Positions 1 to 7,787 of a stretch of 64,000 bases of DNA are shown one piece after another. A program made the position numbers and the translations under genes. The DNA comes from Sideroxydans lithotrophicus ES-1 (GTDB taxonomy: Bacteria > Pseudomonadota > Gammaproteobacteria > Burkholderiales > Gallionellaceae), in NCBI RefSeq assembly GCF_000025705.1, contig NC_013959.1, positions 2,550,001-2,614,000 on the forward strand. Direction: 5' to 3'. The notes under the pieces were generated by a model, which saw only the letters and a list, made by a program, of their open reading frames with translations, made no database searches and had not been told where the DNA came from. The first letter of the stretch is position 1. Every line of letters begins with the position of its first letter.

Positions 1-2
1 TC

Positions 3-2897
3 ATCGTGTTCGTAGTGACAAGCGCGGTGATGTTGATATGGCGGCAGCAGCAACGCTTACACCGGATGGAACTGGCAAACCGCTCATCCGAACAGGACAA
101 GCAGCTCAAGCTGTTCTACGACCTGCCCTTCATCGGCATGGCGATCACCTCGCCGGCCACCAAGCGCTGGGTGTATGCGAATGACCGCTTGTGCGACATG
201 CTGGGCTATAGCCGCGACGATCTGCTGAAAACCGCATGGATAGACCTTACCCACCCCGACGATGTCGCGGGCAACCTGAAAGAGTTCGAGCGCATGGTGG
301 CCGGCGAGACGGACGGTTTCAACATTGAAAAACGTTTCATACGCAAGGACGGCTCACCCATCACCGTCAATCTCGATGTCAAATGCACGCGCAGGGCAGA
401 CGGAAAACCGGACCTGATCGTGGCGCTGGTCGACGACATCACCCAGCGCAAGCAAACGGAACTGGCCTTGCGCGCAAAAGAGGCGACCTACCGCTCCCTG
501 TTCGACAATATGTTGAATGGTGTCGCGCACTACCGCATGATCTTCCGCGACGGCGCTCCGGTGGATTACGAGTTCATCGCCGTCAATCCCGCCTTCGGGA
601 AAACGACCGGATTAAAGGATGTCGTAGGCAGGAAAGTAAGCGAGGTCATTCCCGGCTATTGCGAAGCCAACCAGGATTCGCTGCAGGTGTTCGGCAAGGT
701 GGCCCAAACCGGCGAAGCATGCCACTGGGAACATTATCTGTCCGCACTGGGCAAATGGTTCTCGTTCTCGATCTACAGCCCGGCACCGGGCGAGTTCGTT
801 GTAGTGAGCGAGGATATCACCGAGCGCAAACAGGCCGAGACGGCATTGCGCGATAGTGAAGATCGCTTCCGCAGCATCTTCAACAATGCCATCGATGGGA
901 TCCTGCTTGCCGACAGCGGGACACGGAAATTCATCATGGGGAATTCCGCGATAGCGCGCATGCTGGGTTACAGCAACGAGGAGCTCCTGCAGCTGGGAAC
1001 GGAGGATATCCATCCAGAACAGGACAAAGAATATTACATCGCCCAATTCGCGATGATGGTGCGCGGCGAAAGCACGCTCAGTTCGAATGCGGTGGTCAAA
1101 CGAAAAGACGGCTCGGTGTTCTACGCGGATATCAAAGCGTCTCCACTTCGCATCGGCGACAAGGTCTATCTCATGGGATTCTTCCGCGACATCACCGAGC
1201 GCAAACAGACAGAGGATGCACTTCGCCAGGGTGCGGCAGTATTCGAGAGCAGCCACAACGGGATCATCATCACCGATCTCGACGGACATATTCTGGCTGC
1301 GAATCAGGCCTATGCGGATATCTCCGGCTATACCGAATCCGAACTGCTGGGGCAGAACCCGCGCATCCTCAACTCCGGTCGCCAAAGCAGGGATTTTTAC
1401 CGGAAAATGTGGGCCAACATCAAAGAAGCCGGCTCGTGGCAAGGCGAGCTATGGAACAGGCGCAAGAACGGCGAGATCTACCCCACCTGGCTTGCCGTAA
1501 GTGCTGTCAGGAACGATCAAGGCAAGGCCACACATTACGTGGGCATCTCCTCCGACCTGAGCCAGCTCAGGCAGACCGAGGCAGAGCGCGAGCATCTGGC
1601 GCATTACGATCCGCTCACCGACCTGCCCAACCGCCTGCTGCTGCGATCGCATCTTACCCACGCACTGGCGCAGGCAAAACGCCATCACAACCAGGTCGGC
1701 GTGCTGTATCTCGACCTGGACCGCTTCAAGAACATCAATGACAGCCTGGGTTACCAGGTCGGCGACGAGTTGCTGGTCACCCTGACCGAGCGCCTGACCA
1801 TGCATATGCGCAGCGAGGATCTGCTGGCGCGACTGGGCGGCGATGAGTTCCTGCTGGTGCTGGAGCACATCAACGAACCGGAGGATAGCGCCATCGTGGC
1901 AAGGTCGCTGCTCGAAACATTGGCGCAACCCTTCGTCCTTCACGGCGAACGGGAGATCTTCATCGGCGCCAGTATTGGCATCAGCATTTTTCCGAACGAT
2001 GGCGATAGCGCCGAGCAACTGATCCAGCATGCCGATGCCGCCATGCATCAAGCCAAGACGCTTGGTCGCAACACTTACCACTTCTACACTGAGGACCTTT
2101 CGCGTGCCTCCAACGAGCATCTCGAACTTGAGAACCGGTTGCGCCACGCCATCACGGCGAACCAGTTGCGGGTGTATTACCAGCCGCAGGTGGATATCGC
2201 CACCGGCCACATCATCGGCGCAGAAGCGTTGGTGCGCTGGCAAGACCCGGAGCGCGGCTTGGTCCAGCCCGGTCAATTCATCCCCTTGGCAGAAGAGACT
2301 GGCCTGATCGGGGCCATCGGCGAATGGGTACTGAAAGAGACATGCCTGCAGGGCATGCGCTGGATCGATGCCGGCCTGCCCTTCCTGACGCTGGCGGTGA
2401 ATCTTTCCCCGCACCAGTTCCTGCGCGGCAACATCGCCGGGCTGATCTCGAAAGTGCTGGCCGAGACCGGCTTCCCTGCCGACCGGCTCGAACTGGAACT
2501 GACCGAAAGCGCTTTGATGCAGCAGGGAGAAGATGTCATCAAGATGCTGCACCTGCTGCGTGCGCAGGACATCCGCCTGGCCATCGACGATTTCGGCACG
2601 GGCTATTCCTCGCTCTCCTACCTCAAGCGCTTCCCGCTCGACATCCTGAAGATCGACAAGAGCTTCGTCGACGACATCCCCTTCCATCAGGACGATATGG
2701 AGATCGCCGCCACCATCATCGCGATGGGCCACATCCTGGGTTTCAAGGTACTGGCGGAAGGTGTGGAGACCCGGGAACAACTGGAGTTCCTGCAGGCGAG
2801 AGGGTGCGACCTGTACCAGGGTTACCTGACCAGCCCGCCGATACCGGCGGAAGAGTTTGAAAAACTATTGAAGGAAAACATGGCAAGGGATGCATAG
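3..2897 (+). CDS. PAS-GGDEF-EAL c-di-GMP signalling protein (5' end cut by window)
   Basis: Bifunctional-looking c-di-GMP synthase/phosphodiesterase of the inner membrane. The visible part opens with the end of a hydrophobic segment (VVTSAVMLIW), so the start probably lies upstream of the window; the first in-frame GTG is at 6. Four PAS-type sensor repeats span roughly residues 30-530, each ending in the DIT-R-KQ linker typical of PAS/PAC units. A GGDEF domain follows with its motif intact (RLGGDEF, about residue 610), then an EAL domain (AEALVRW, about residue 738; DDFGTGYSSLSYL further on). Both active-site signatures look intact, so either or both activities are possible; the net direction cannot be told from sequence. 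The next gene is on the same strand after a gap of over 200 bases with no sign of coupling. Confidence 0.93.
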   Translation: MVFVVTSAVMLIWRQQQRLHRMELANRSSEQDKQLKLFYDLPFIGMAITSPATKRWVYANDRLCDMLGYSRDDLLKTAWIDLTHPDDVAGNLKEFERMVAGETDGFNIEKRFIRKDGSPITVNLDVKCTRRADGKPDLIVALVDDITQRKQTELALRAKEATYRSLFDNMLNGVAHYRMIFRDGAPVDYEFIAVNPAFGKTTGLKDVVGRKVSEVIPGYCEANQDSLQVFGKVAQTGEACHWEHYLSALGKWFSFSIYSPAPGEFVVVSEDITERKQAETALRDSEDRFRSIFNNAIDGILLADSGTRKFIMGNSAIARMLGYSNEELLQLGTEDIHPEQDKEYYIAQFAMMVRGESTLSSNAVVKRKDGSVFYADIKASPLRIGDKVYLMGFFRDITERKQTEDALRQGAAVFESSHNGIIITDLDGHILAANQAYADISGYTESELLGQNPRILNSGRQSRDFYRKMWANIKEAGSWQGELWNRRKNGEIYPTWLAVSAVRNDQGKATHYVGISSDLSQLRQTEAEREHLAHYDPLTDLPNRLLLRSHLTHALAQAKRHHNQVGVLYLDLDRFKNINDSLGYQVGDELLVTLTERLTMHMRSEDLLARLGGDEFLLVLEHINEPEDSAIVARSLLETLAQPFVLHGEREIFIGASIGISIFPNDGDSAEQLIQHADAAMHQAKTLGRNTYHFYTEDLSRASNEHLELENRLRHAITANQLRVYYQPQVDIATGHIIGAEALVRWQDPERGLVQPGQFIPLAEETGLIGAIGEWVLKETCLQGMRWIDAGLPFLTLAVNLSPHQFLRGNIAGLISKVLAETGFPADRLELELTESALMQQGEDVIKMLHLLRAQDIRLAIDDFGTGYSSLSYLKRFPLDILKIDKSFVDDIPFHQDDMEIAATIIAMGHILGFKVLAEGVETREQLEFLQARGCDLYQGYLTSPPIPAEEFEKLLKENMARDA

Positions 2898-3119
2898 CTT
2901 GCCGTTGGATCGATCAAATATTGCAGCACGAATCGCCATCCCTGCCGGCTTACCGTTCGTCGGTTTCTCGCTGCATATTCTGCTACAGCCCAGATGTCCA
3001 AAGCTGTAACAGAAAGCTACATCCATGCTGACCGGAAAATTCCATGCATTACGCCTATCGGATTTTCGTCATGGTTCAGCAAGGTATTAATACACAATGG
3101 TTTGCATGGAACGATTGAA

Positions 3120-3935
3120 ATGGCATCATACGGCCCTGTGCAACCCGACCACGTCTCGCTTATGAGCAGATTCAGAGTCATGCAGTTCAATATGCAGTTC
3201 GGCCAGATATGGGATGAGGCCGAAGGCGATCACGCTCCGATCGATCTTGACCTGACCATCGCCGAGATCCAGAGCCATGACGCCGACATCATCATCCTGC
3301 AGGAAGTGGAGCATGCACAGCCCGGCGGGGTTCAGCTCCAGCCTCCTCCCAATTACACTCGCCTGAAAGCCGCATTCAGGGGCTATGACAGCTACTTTTC
3401 GTACCCGAAAGCCGATCCGCGCGAGCTGCCTTTCGGTATCGGCCTGGCCATCTTTTCCAGAACTCCTTTACGCGATACTTTTCGCATGGAACTGCCTTCA
3501 TCTCCGGTCGAGTTCGAATTCGACGGCAAAAAAAGGACACCGACCGACCGGCTGCTCATCGGTGCGAAGACGACGCTCGACGGACAAGAGGTTCAGCTCT
3601 TCAACACGCACCTGCTGGCGTATTTCATGCTCAATTCGTCGAGCGAACAGCATCTGCAGCAACGCCAGCTCGTCGTCGAGCAATTGCGCAAGTCCACCGG
3701 CCCTACCTTGATCGGGGGCGATTTCAACGTCAGCAACCGCGATTCGCTGGTCCACCAGTTCGCCGATGCCGGTTACCAGCCCGTGCAGACCACCGAAGTG
3801 ACCTGGCGTTACCGTCCTTTCGTGCTCGACCATATCTTCCACAGTCCGCATCTTCAATCGGTGCGCTATACCGTCAAGCCGACCAAGGCATCAGACCATC
3901 ACATCCTGCTCGCGGAATTCGAGTTCGCACATTAG
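3120..3935 (+). CDS. Endonuclease/exonuclease/phosphatase (EEP) family protein
   Basis: Member of the EEP fold family (DNase I, exonuclease III, sphingomyelinase and phosphatase relatives). The N-terminal strand MQFNMQFGQIW, the metal-binding glutamate in IIILQEVEHA, the FNTHLLAY strand, the GGDFNVSNRD motif and the C-terminal KASDHHILLAEF motif are the expected catalytic landmarks, with the final Asp-His pair present. No signal peptide is evident. Whether the substrate is a nucleic acid or a phosphoester lipid or inositide cannot be decided. The frame is open from an ATG at 2994, but that extension does not look like EEP sequence. I placed the start at 3120, where a weak GGAACG lies upstream; the ATG at 3162 is equally possible. 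Confidence 0.8.
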   Translation: MASYGPVQPDHVSLMSRFRVMQFNMQFGQIWDEAEGDHAPIDLDLTIAEIQSHDADIIILQEVEHAQPGGVQLQPPPNYTRLKAAFRGYDSYFSYPKADPRELPFGIGLAIFSRTPLRDTFRMELPSSPVEFEFDGKKRTPTDRLLIGAKTTLDGQEVQLFNTHLLAYFMLNSSSEQHLQQRQLVVEQLRKSTGPTLIGGDFNVSNRDSLVHQFADAGYQPVQTTEVTWRYRPFVLDHIFHSPHLQSVRYTVKPTKASDHHILLAEFEFAH

Positions 3936-3961
3936 AACGGATCGGCTCCCGGCCAGTCGCC

Positions 3962-5404
3962 TTACTCCTGCAGCATCCGCAGCCCCCACGCCACGCCAAA
4001 GCCGTTCACGTCATGCGCGACGATACCGAGCCCGCCTTCGCAGCGGCTGGCGGACAGATCCACATGCACCCACGGCGTGTCGTGTTCGACGAAGCGCTTG
4101 AGGAAGCGTGTGGCAAGGATGTGATCGGCATCGCCGTCCAGCGTGCACTGCTTGATGTCGGCGACCTTGGAATCGAGCGCGGCTTCGTAATCCTCGTCCT
4201 GCGGGAAGGCACACAACCGTTCGCCGGTTTGTTTGCCAATACTTACGGCGCGTTGTGCCAATTCGTCGCTGGTGCCGAACACGCCGCTGTAGCGCGCGCC
4301 CAGCGCCATCGCCATGCTGCCGGTGAGCGTGGCGAAGTCGATAATGAGATTTGGCTTGGCACGCGAGGCCAGCGTGAGCGTATCGGCCAGCACCATGCGG
4401 CCTTCGGCATCGGTGTGCATCACTTCGATGAAGGTGCCGTTGAGCGCCTTGACGATATCGTTCTGCTTGTAGGCTTTCGGGCTGATGTGGTTCTGCGCCA
4501 GCGCCAGCCAGCAGTCGATGTTCACTGCCAGTTTCTGCTGCGTCGCCGCGAGCAGGATGCCCAGACTCACCGCGGAGCCGTTCATGTCCTCGTGCATGTT
4601 GTGCATGTAGCGCGACGGCTTGAGGTTGTGGCCTCCGGTATCGAAGCAGATGCCCTTGCCCACCAGCGCGATGGTCTGTTTGGCTTTGGGATGTTTGTAG
4701 GACAGATGCACGATGGCCGCATCTTCCGGATCGCTGCCCTGCGCCACGGCGACGAATGCACCGGCACCCATCTTGCGCAGTTTCGGCATGGTGAGCTCTT
4801 CGTGCTTCCAGCCATTCGCCGTGGCCAGCTTCTTCACGCGCTGGCGGTAATTGCCCGGCGTCAGCTCGTTCGGCGGCAGCACGGTCAGCTCGCGGCACAG
4901 CAGGTTGCCGGCGGCTTGCGCCTTCAATGCATCGAACACCTTCTTGTCATTGAAGCCGTACAGCTCGATCTTCTGCAGCGACTTGCGCTCGTCCTTCTTC
5001 TTGTGCACTGGCAACAGTGCGCCGTTGACCCAGGCGCCGTACACAGCCAGTTCAGCCATGCGCTGTCGTTGCGCCGCATCACCAGACACCGACACCGCGA
5101 TGACTTTGGGTTGCTCTTCCAGCAGCGGCTGCAGTGCTTTGCGCACCTGCACTTGCTGGGCAAAGGTATCTTTCTCGAGATCCACCATTACCCAGGCCAC
5201 CAGCGTGCCATTGGCAGCATTCGCTGCGACGGGCGATTTCCCCAGTTCGTCCGCCTTCATGTCGCGGCGCTTGAGCACGGCGGCCAGCAGTTCGCCGTGC
5301 GGCGCATCTTTGGGAAGCATCTTCGCCTTGGGTAGCAGCACCAGCAGATGCGTAGCGCTCAGTGTCTTGGGCAGGGAGGGAGTCAGGGTCAGTTGTGCTA
5401 GCAT
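3962..5404 (-). CDS. Leucyl aminopeptidase family (M17) metallopeptidase
   Basis: Cytosolic dizinc aminopeptidase of the M17 family, which removes N-terminal residues from peptides. At 480 residues it is close to the usual length. The signature block is complete: the VGKG lysine and FDTGG aspartate, LKPS lysine, HEDMNGSA aspartate, and the MHTDAEGRMVLADTL motif that supplies the Asp, Glu and Arg of the active site. The family normally has NTDAEGR; here the first residue is His. The sequence differs from classical PepA in the N-terminal half, so I avoid the pepA name. It is transcribed convergently with the preceding EEP gene and divergently from thyA, with a large inverted repeat in the divergent gap. 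Confidence 0.9.
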   Translation of the reverse strand: MLAQLTLTPSLPKTLSATHLLVLLPKAKMLPKDAPHGELLAAVLKRRDMKADELGKSPVAANAANGTLVAWVMVDLEKDTFAQQVQVRKALQPLLEEQPKVIAVSVSGDAAQRQRMAELAVYGAWVNGALLPVHKKKDERKSLQKIELYGFNDKKVFDALKAQAAGNLLCRELTVLPPNELTPGNYRQRVKKLATANGWKHEELTMPKLRKMGAGAFVAVAQGSDPEDAAIVHLSYKHPKAKQTIALVGKGICFDTGGHNLKPSRYMHNMHEDMNGSAVSLGILLAATQQKLAVNIDCWLALAQNHISPKAYKQNDIVKALNGTFIEVMHTDAEGRMVLADTLTLASRAKPNLIIDFATLTGSMAMALGARYSGVFGTSDELAQRAVSIGKQTGERLCAFPQDEDYEAALDSKVADIKQCTLDGDADHILATRFLKRFVEHDTPWVHVDLSASRCEGGLGIVAHDVNGFGVAWGLRMLQE

Positions 5405-5455
5405 TACGTCCTCGATAAATGATGTGTGTTGTCATTATCTCGTAAAAAACCATTT

Positions 5456-5532
5456 GCCACAGAGGACACAGAGATCACAGAGAAACCCCGGCGCTTCACC
5501 ACTTTCTCCGTGATCTCTGTGTCCTCTGTGGC
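5456..5532. repeat. 77-bp inverted repeat (28-bp arms) upstream of thyA
   Basis: The arms at 5456-5483 and 5505-5532 are reverse complements with one mismatch and flank a 21-base loop. The arm reads as short purine-rich units (CACAGAGGACACAGAG...). The end lies 25 bases before the thyA start, so as RNA it would form a very stable hairpin in the thyA leader or between two promoters. Repeats of this CACAGAGGACACAGAG type recur in environmental proteobacterial genomes; a specific function here is not shown. Confidence 0.85.
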
Positions 5533-5557
5533 TTGAATTGATTTTGTCCAAGTTCAC

Positions 5558-6352
5558 ATGCGCCAATACCTAGACCTGATGCAGCACGTTCTCGAACACG
5601 GAACGAAGAAATCCGACCGCACCGGCACCGGCACCACCAGCGTGTTCGGCTACCAGATGCGCTTCGACCTCTCCCAGGGCTTTCCGCTGGTCACCACCAA
5701 GAAGTGCCATCTGAAATCCATCATCCACGAATTGCTGTGGTTCCTGCAGGGCAGCACCAACACCAAATACCTCAAGGACAACGGCGTCAGCATCTGGGAC
5801 GAGTGGGCCGACGAACAGGGCAATCTTGGGCCGGTGTACGGCAAGCAATGGCGCTCGTGGGAGACCGTGGATGGCCGCGTGATCGACCAAATCAAAGTCG
5901 CCGTCGAGCAGATCAGGAACAACCCGGATTCGCGCCGCATCATCGTCTCGGCCTGGAACGTGGGCGAGCTGGACAAGATGGCGCTGGCGCCCTGCCATGC
6001 CTTCTTCCAGTTCTATGTCGCCGACGGCAAACTGTCTTGCCAACTCTACCAGCGCAGCGCGGACATCTTCCTCGGCGTGCCGTTCAACATCGCTTCGTAT
6101 GCCTTGCTCACCATGATGATGGCGCAGGTGTGCGGGCTGAAATACGGCGATTTCGTGCACACCTTCGGCGACGCCCACCTGTATTCCAACCACATGGAAC
6201 AGACCGCAACGCAACTGTCGCGCGAGCCGCGCGCGCTGCCGACCATGAAGATCAACCCGGACGTGAAGGACATCTTCGGCTTCAAGTTCGAAGATTTCAC
6301 GCTGGAAGGTTACGACCCGCACCCGGCGATCAAGGCTCCGGTGGCGGTCTAG
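5558..6352 (+). CDS. thyA: Thymidylate synthase
   Basis: Converts dUMP and methylene-tetrahydrofolate to dTMP and dihydrofolate. At 264 residues it has the same length as the E. coli enzyme and the same C-terminal APVA-type end. The catalytic cysteine sits at residue 146 in [22 protein letters not shown] and [18 protein letters not shown] are the dUMP-binding blocks. The product dihydrofolate is recycled by the dihydrofolate reductase encoded just downstream, a common pairing. The stop codon TAG overlaps the first bases (AGGATTT, from 6351) of a repeat-bounded element that separates thyA from folA, so the element appears to have inserted exactly at the end of the gene. Confidence 0.98.
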   Translation: MRQYLDLMQHVLEHGTKKSDRTGTGTTSVFGYQMRFDLSQGFPLVTTKKCHLKSIIHELLWFLQGSTNTKYLKDNGVSIWDEWADEQGNLGPVYGKQWRSWETVDGRVIDQIKVAVEQIRNNPDSRRIIVSAWNVGELDKMALAPCHAFFQFYVADGKLSCQLYQRSADIFLGVPFNIASYALLTMMMAQVCGLKYGDFVHTFGDAHLYSNHMEQTATQLSREPRALPTMKINPDVKDIFGFKFEDFTLEGYDPHPAIKAPVAV

Positions 6353-6817
6353 GATTTAAACATCAAGATTTTGGAATTGGGATCTGGGATTTAGTGGGGA
6401 CGGCGGATGAAATATAGTGATCTGGTTGTCTGGCAAAAGGCGATGGATTTGGTGACTTCCATCTATAAAATCACTGCCGTTTTTCCCAATGACGAGCGTT
6501 TCGGACTGACCTCTCAAATCAGACGCGCCGCGGTCTCTGTTCCATCCAACATCGCCGAAGGTCATGGTCGCAAGGCAACCGGGGCATATCTCAACCATAT
6601 TTCCATTGCCCTCGGTTCTGTGATGGAGCTCGAAACACAGTTACAGATTGCTCTGCGTCTGAATTTTGTTGATTCTGACACCTGCATTGTGCTGCTGTCT
6701 CAAACGGACGAAATAGGAAGGATGCTTGGCGGACTGAAGAAATCCATCGCAAACCAAGTGGAATAATAATGACCTCAAACACCCCGCCCAAATCCCAAAT
6801 CCCAAATCCCAAATCCT
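6351..6817. mobile_element. Repeat-bounded cassette carrying a four-helix-bundle gene
   Basis: The 467-bp segment begins AGGATTT and ends AAATCCT, giving 7-bp perfect terminal inverted repeats. The inner edges are built from GGGATTT-like units: GGGATCTGGGATTTAG near 6378-6394 on the left, and four reverse-oriented AAATCCC-type units at about 6788-6816 on the right. Between them lies one small gene. The same termini and repeat units bound a 90-bp insertion in dnaE at 57341-57430. I see no transposase and no clear target-site duplication, so mobility is inferred from the two copies in unrelated genes. Confidence 0.6.
6407..6766 (+). CDS. Four-helix-bundle protein (23S rRNA IVS/S23 family)
   Basis: A 119-residue protein of the four-helix-bundle family first seen as ORFs in 23S rRNA intervening sequences and related to the Avd accessory proteins of diversity-generating retroelements. 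The diagnostic start (SDLVVWQKAMDLV), the FGLTSQIRRAAVSVPSNIAEG block and the ELETQLQIA helix are all present. The family is basic and thought to bind nucleic acid or a partner protein; no enzymatic role is known. It sits between thyA and folA inside a segment bounded by inverted GGGATTT repeats, and its stop is two bases from the ATG of folA, so translation may be coupled. No reverse transcriptase lies nearby. Confidence 0.88.
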   Translation: MKYSDLVVWQKAMDLVTSIYKITAVFPNDERFGLTSQIRRAAVSVPSNIAEGHGRKATGAYLNHISIALGSVMELETQLQIALRLNFVDSDTCIVLLSQTDEIGRMLGGLKKSIANQVE

Positions 6818-7302
6818 CGTCGTTGTCATTGATTGTAGCCATGGCGCGTAACCGCACCATCGGCGTCAACAACACCTTGCCCTGGCGCTGTCCGGAAGAC
6901 CTCAAGCATTTCAAGACGCTGACCATGGGGCATCACATGATCATGGGACGCAAGACATTCGACTCCATCGGCAAGCCGTTGCCGGGACGCACCACCGTAG
7001 TGATCACGCGCAACAACGATCTGGAGATCGAAGGCTGCATCGTCGCACACTCGCTGCAAGAGGCGCTGGTCACCTGTGCAGGAGATGAGGAGATATTTGT
7101 CGTGGGTGGAGCAGAACTCTACCGGCAAGCCATATCGCTCGTGGATACACTCTATGTCACCGAGATCCAGCAGGATGTGGCAGGCGATGCGCACTTCCCC
7201 GAGATCGACAAAGCCTTCTGGCAGGAAACATCGCGCGAGATGCGCTCGCAGGAAACGCCGCAACCGATGGACTTCCATTTCGTGACTTACCGCAAGATAT
7301 AG
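6769..7302 (+). CDS. folA: Dihydrofolate reductase with repeat-derived N-terminal extension
   Basis: Reduces dihydrofolate to tetrahydrofolate with NADPH, closing the cycle opened by thymidylate synthase. Core motifs are present: SLIVAMARNRTIG, LPWRCPEDLKHFK (active-site acid), IMGRKTFDSIGKPLPGRTTVVITRN, and the C-terminal sheet ending FHFVTYRK. The family normally starts just before SLIVAMARN; here the only ATG upstream of that strand is 6769, which adds about 17 residues (MTSNTPPKSQIPNPKSS) encoded by the GGGATTT repeats of the preceding element. An ATG at 6841 would delete the first beta strand and is unlikely; a TTG at 6826 would give a native-like start. The stop of the upstream small gene almost touches the ATG, which supports coupled translation from 6769. 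Confidence 0.95.
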   Translation: MTSNTPPKSQIPNPKSSSLSLIVAMARNRTIGVNNTLPWRCPEDLKHFKTLTMGHHMIMGRKTFDSIGKPLPGRTTVVITRNNDLEIEGCIVAHSLQEALVTCAGDEEIFVVGGAELYRQAISLVDTLYVTEIQQDVAGDAHFPEIDKAFWQETSREMRSQETPQPMDFHFVTYRKI

Positions 7303-7787
7303 CTACCGCAACTCGTTGGGGCTGAAGTACGCCGCACCCATCCATTGTTTGCGACAAAGTGTCGCAGGAAGCCATCCCGGCAACCTCGTCGCCGAACGAA
7401 TCCCGGACATTCAATGATCGAACGTAATAAGTCTTTGCGATATTTCATATACAATGTATTTAGATAAATATACTTGTTCGCAAATCGCATCGAACAAATT
7501 GCCGCGCCTGATCCGGTAAATCACGGCGCAATATGTCACTCTCATGTGACCTGCCCGAGAAGTTCAGATGTGTGCGCCTGAACTCATGGGTACCACATAA
7601 ACCCGGGATCGCGCGCAAACTGGAACATCAGTATCGCCCGTCCCGCCAGAACCATTTTTTTTACTTGCCTCCATTTGCACGGGCTTTTTCAGCAACTTGA
7701 TGTGAAACGCATGCTGCAGTTGCATCTCTTTCATGGCGATCAGTGCTCACTGGCTTGGGTGGGCCACACGAAAGGAAATGAGAACAT
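7303..7787. other. 485-bp intergenic region with no convincing gene
   Basis: Noncoding gap between folA and the trehalose operon. It holds a perfect small hairpin (TGCGACA, 3-base loop, TGTCGCA) at 7350-7366, an AT-rich stretch around 7430-7500, and presumably the promoter of the downstream operon. Short open frames here have no recognisable product or ribosome binding site. Confidence 0.6.

Noticed and set aside
6407-6766. Diversity-generating retroelement accessory gene (avd)
   Set aside because: Fold family is related, but no reverse transcriptase, template repeat or variable protein is in the window.
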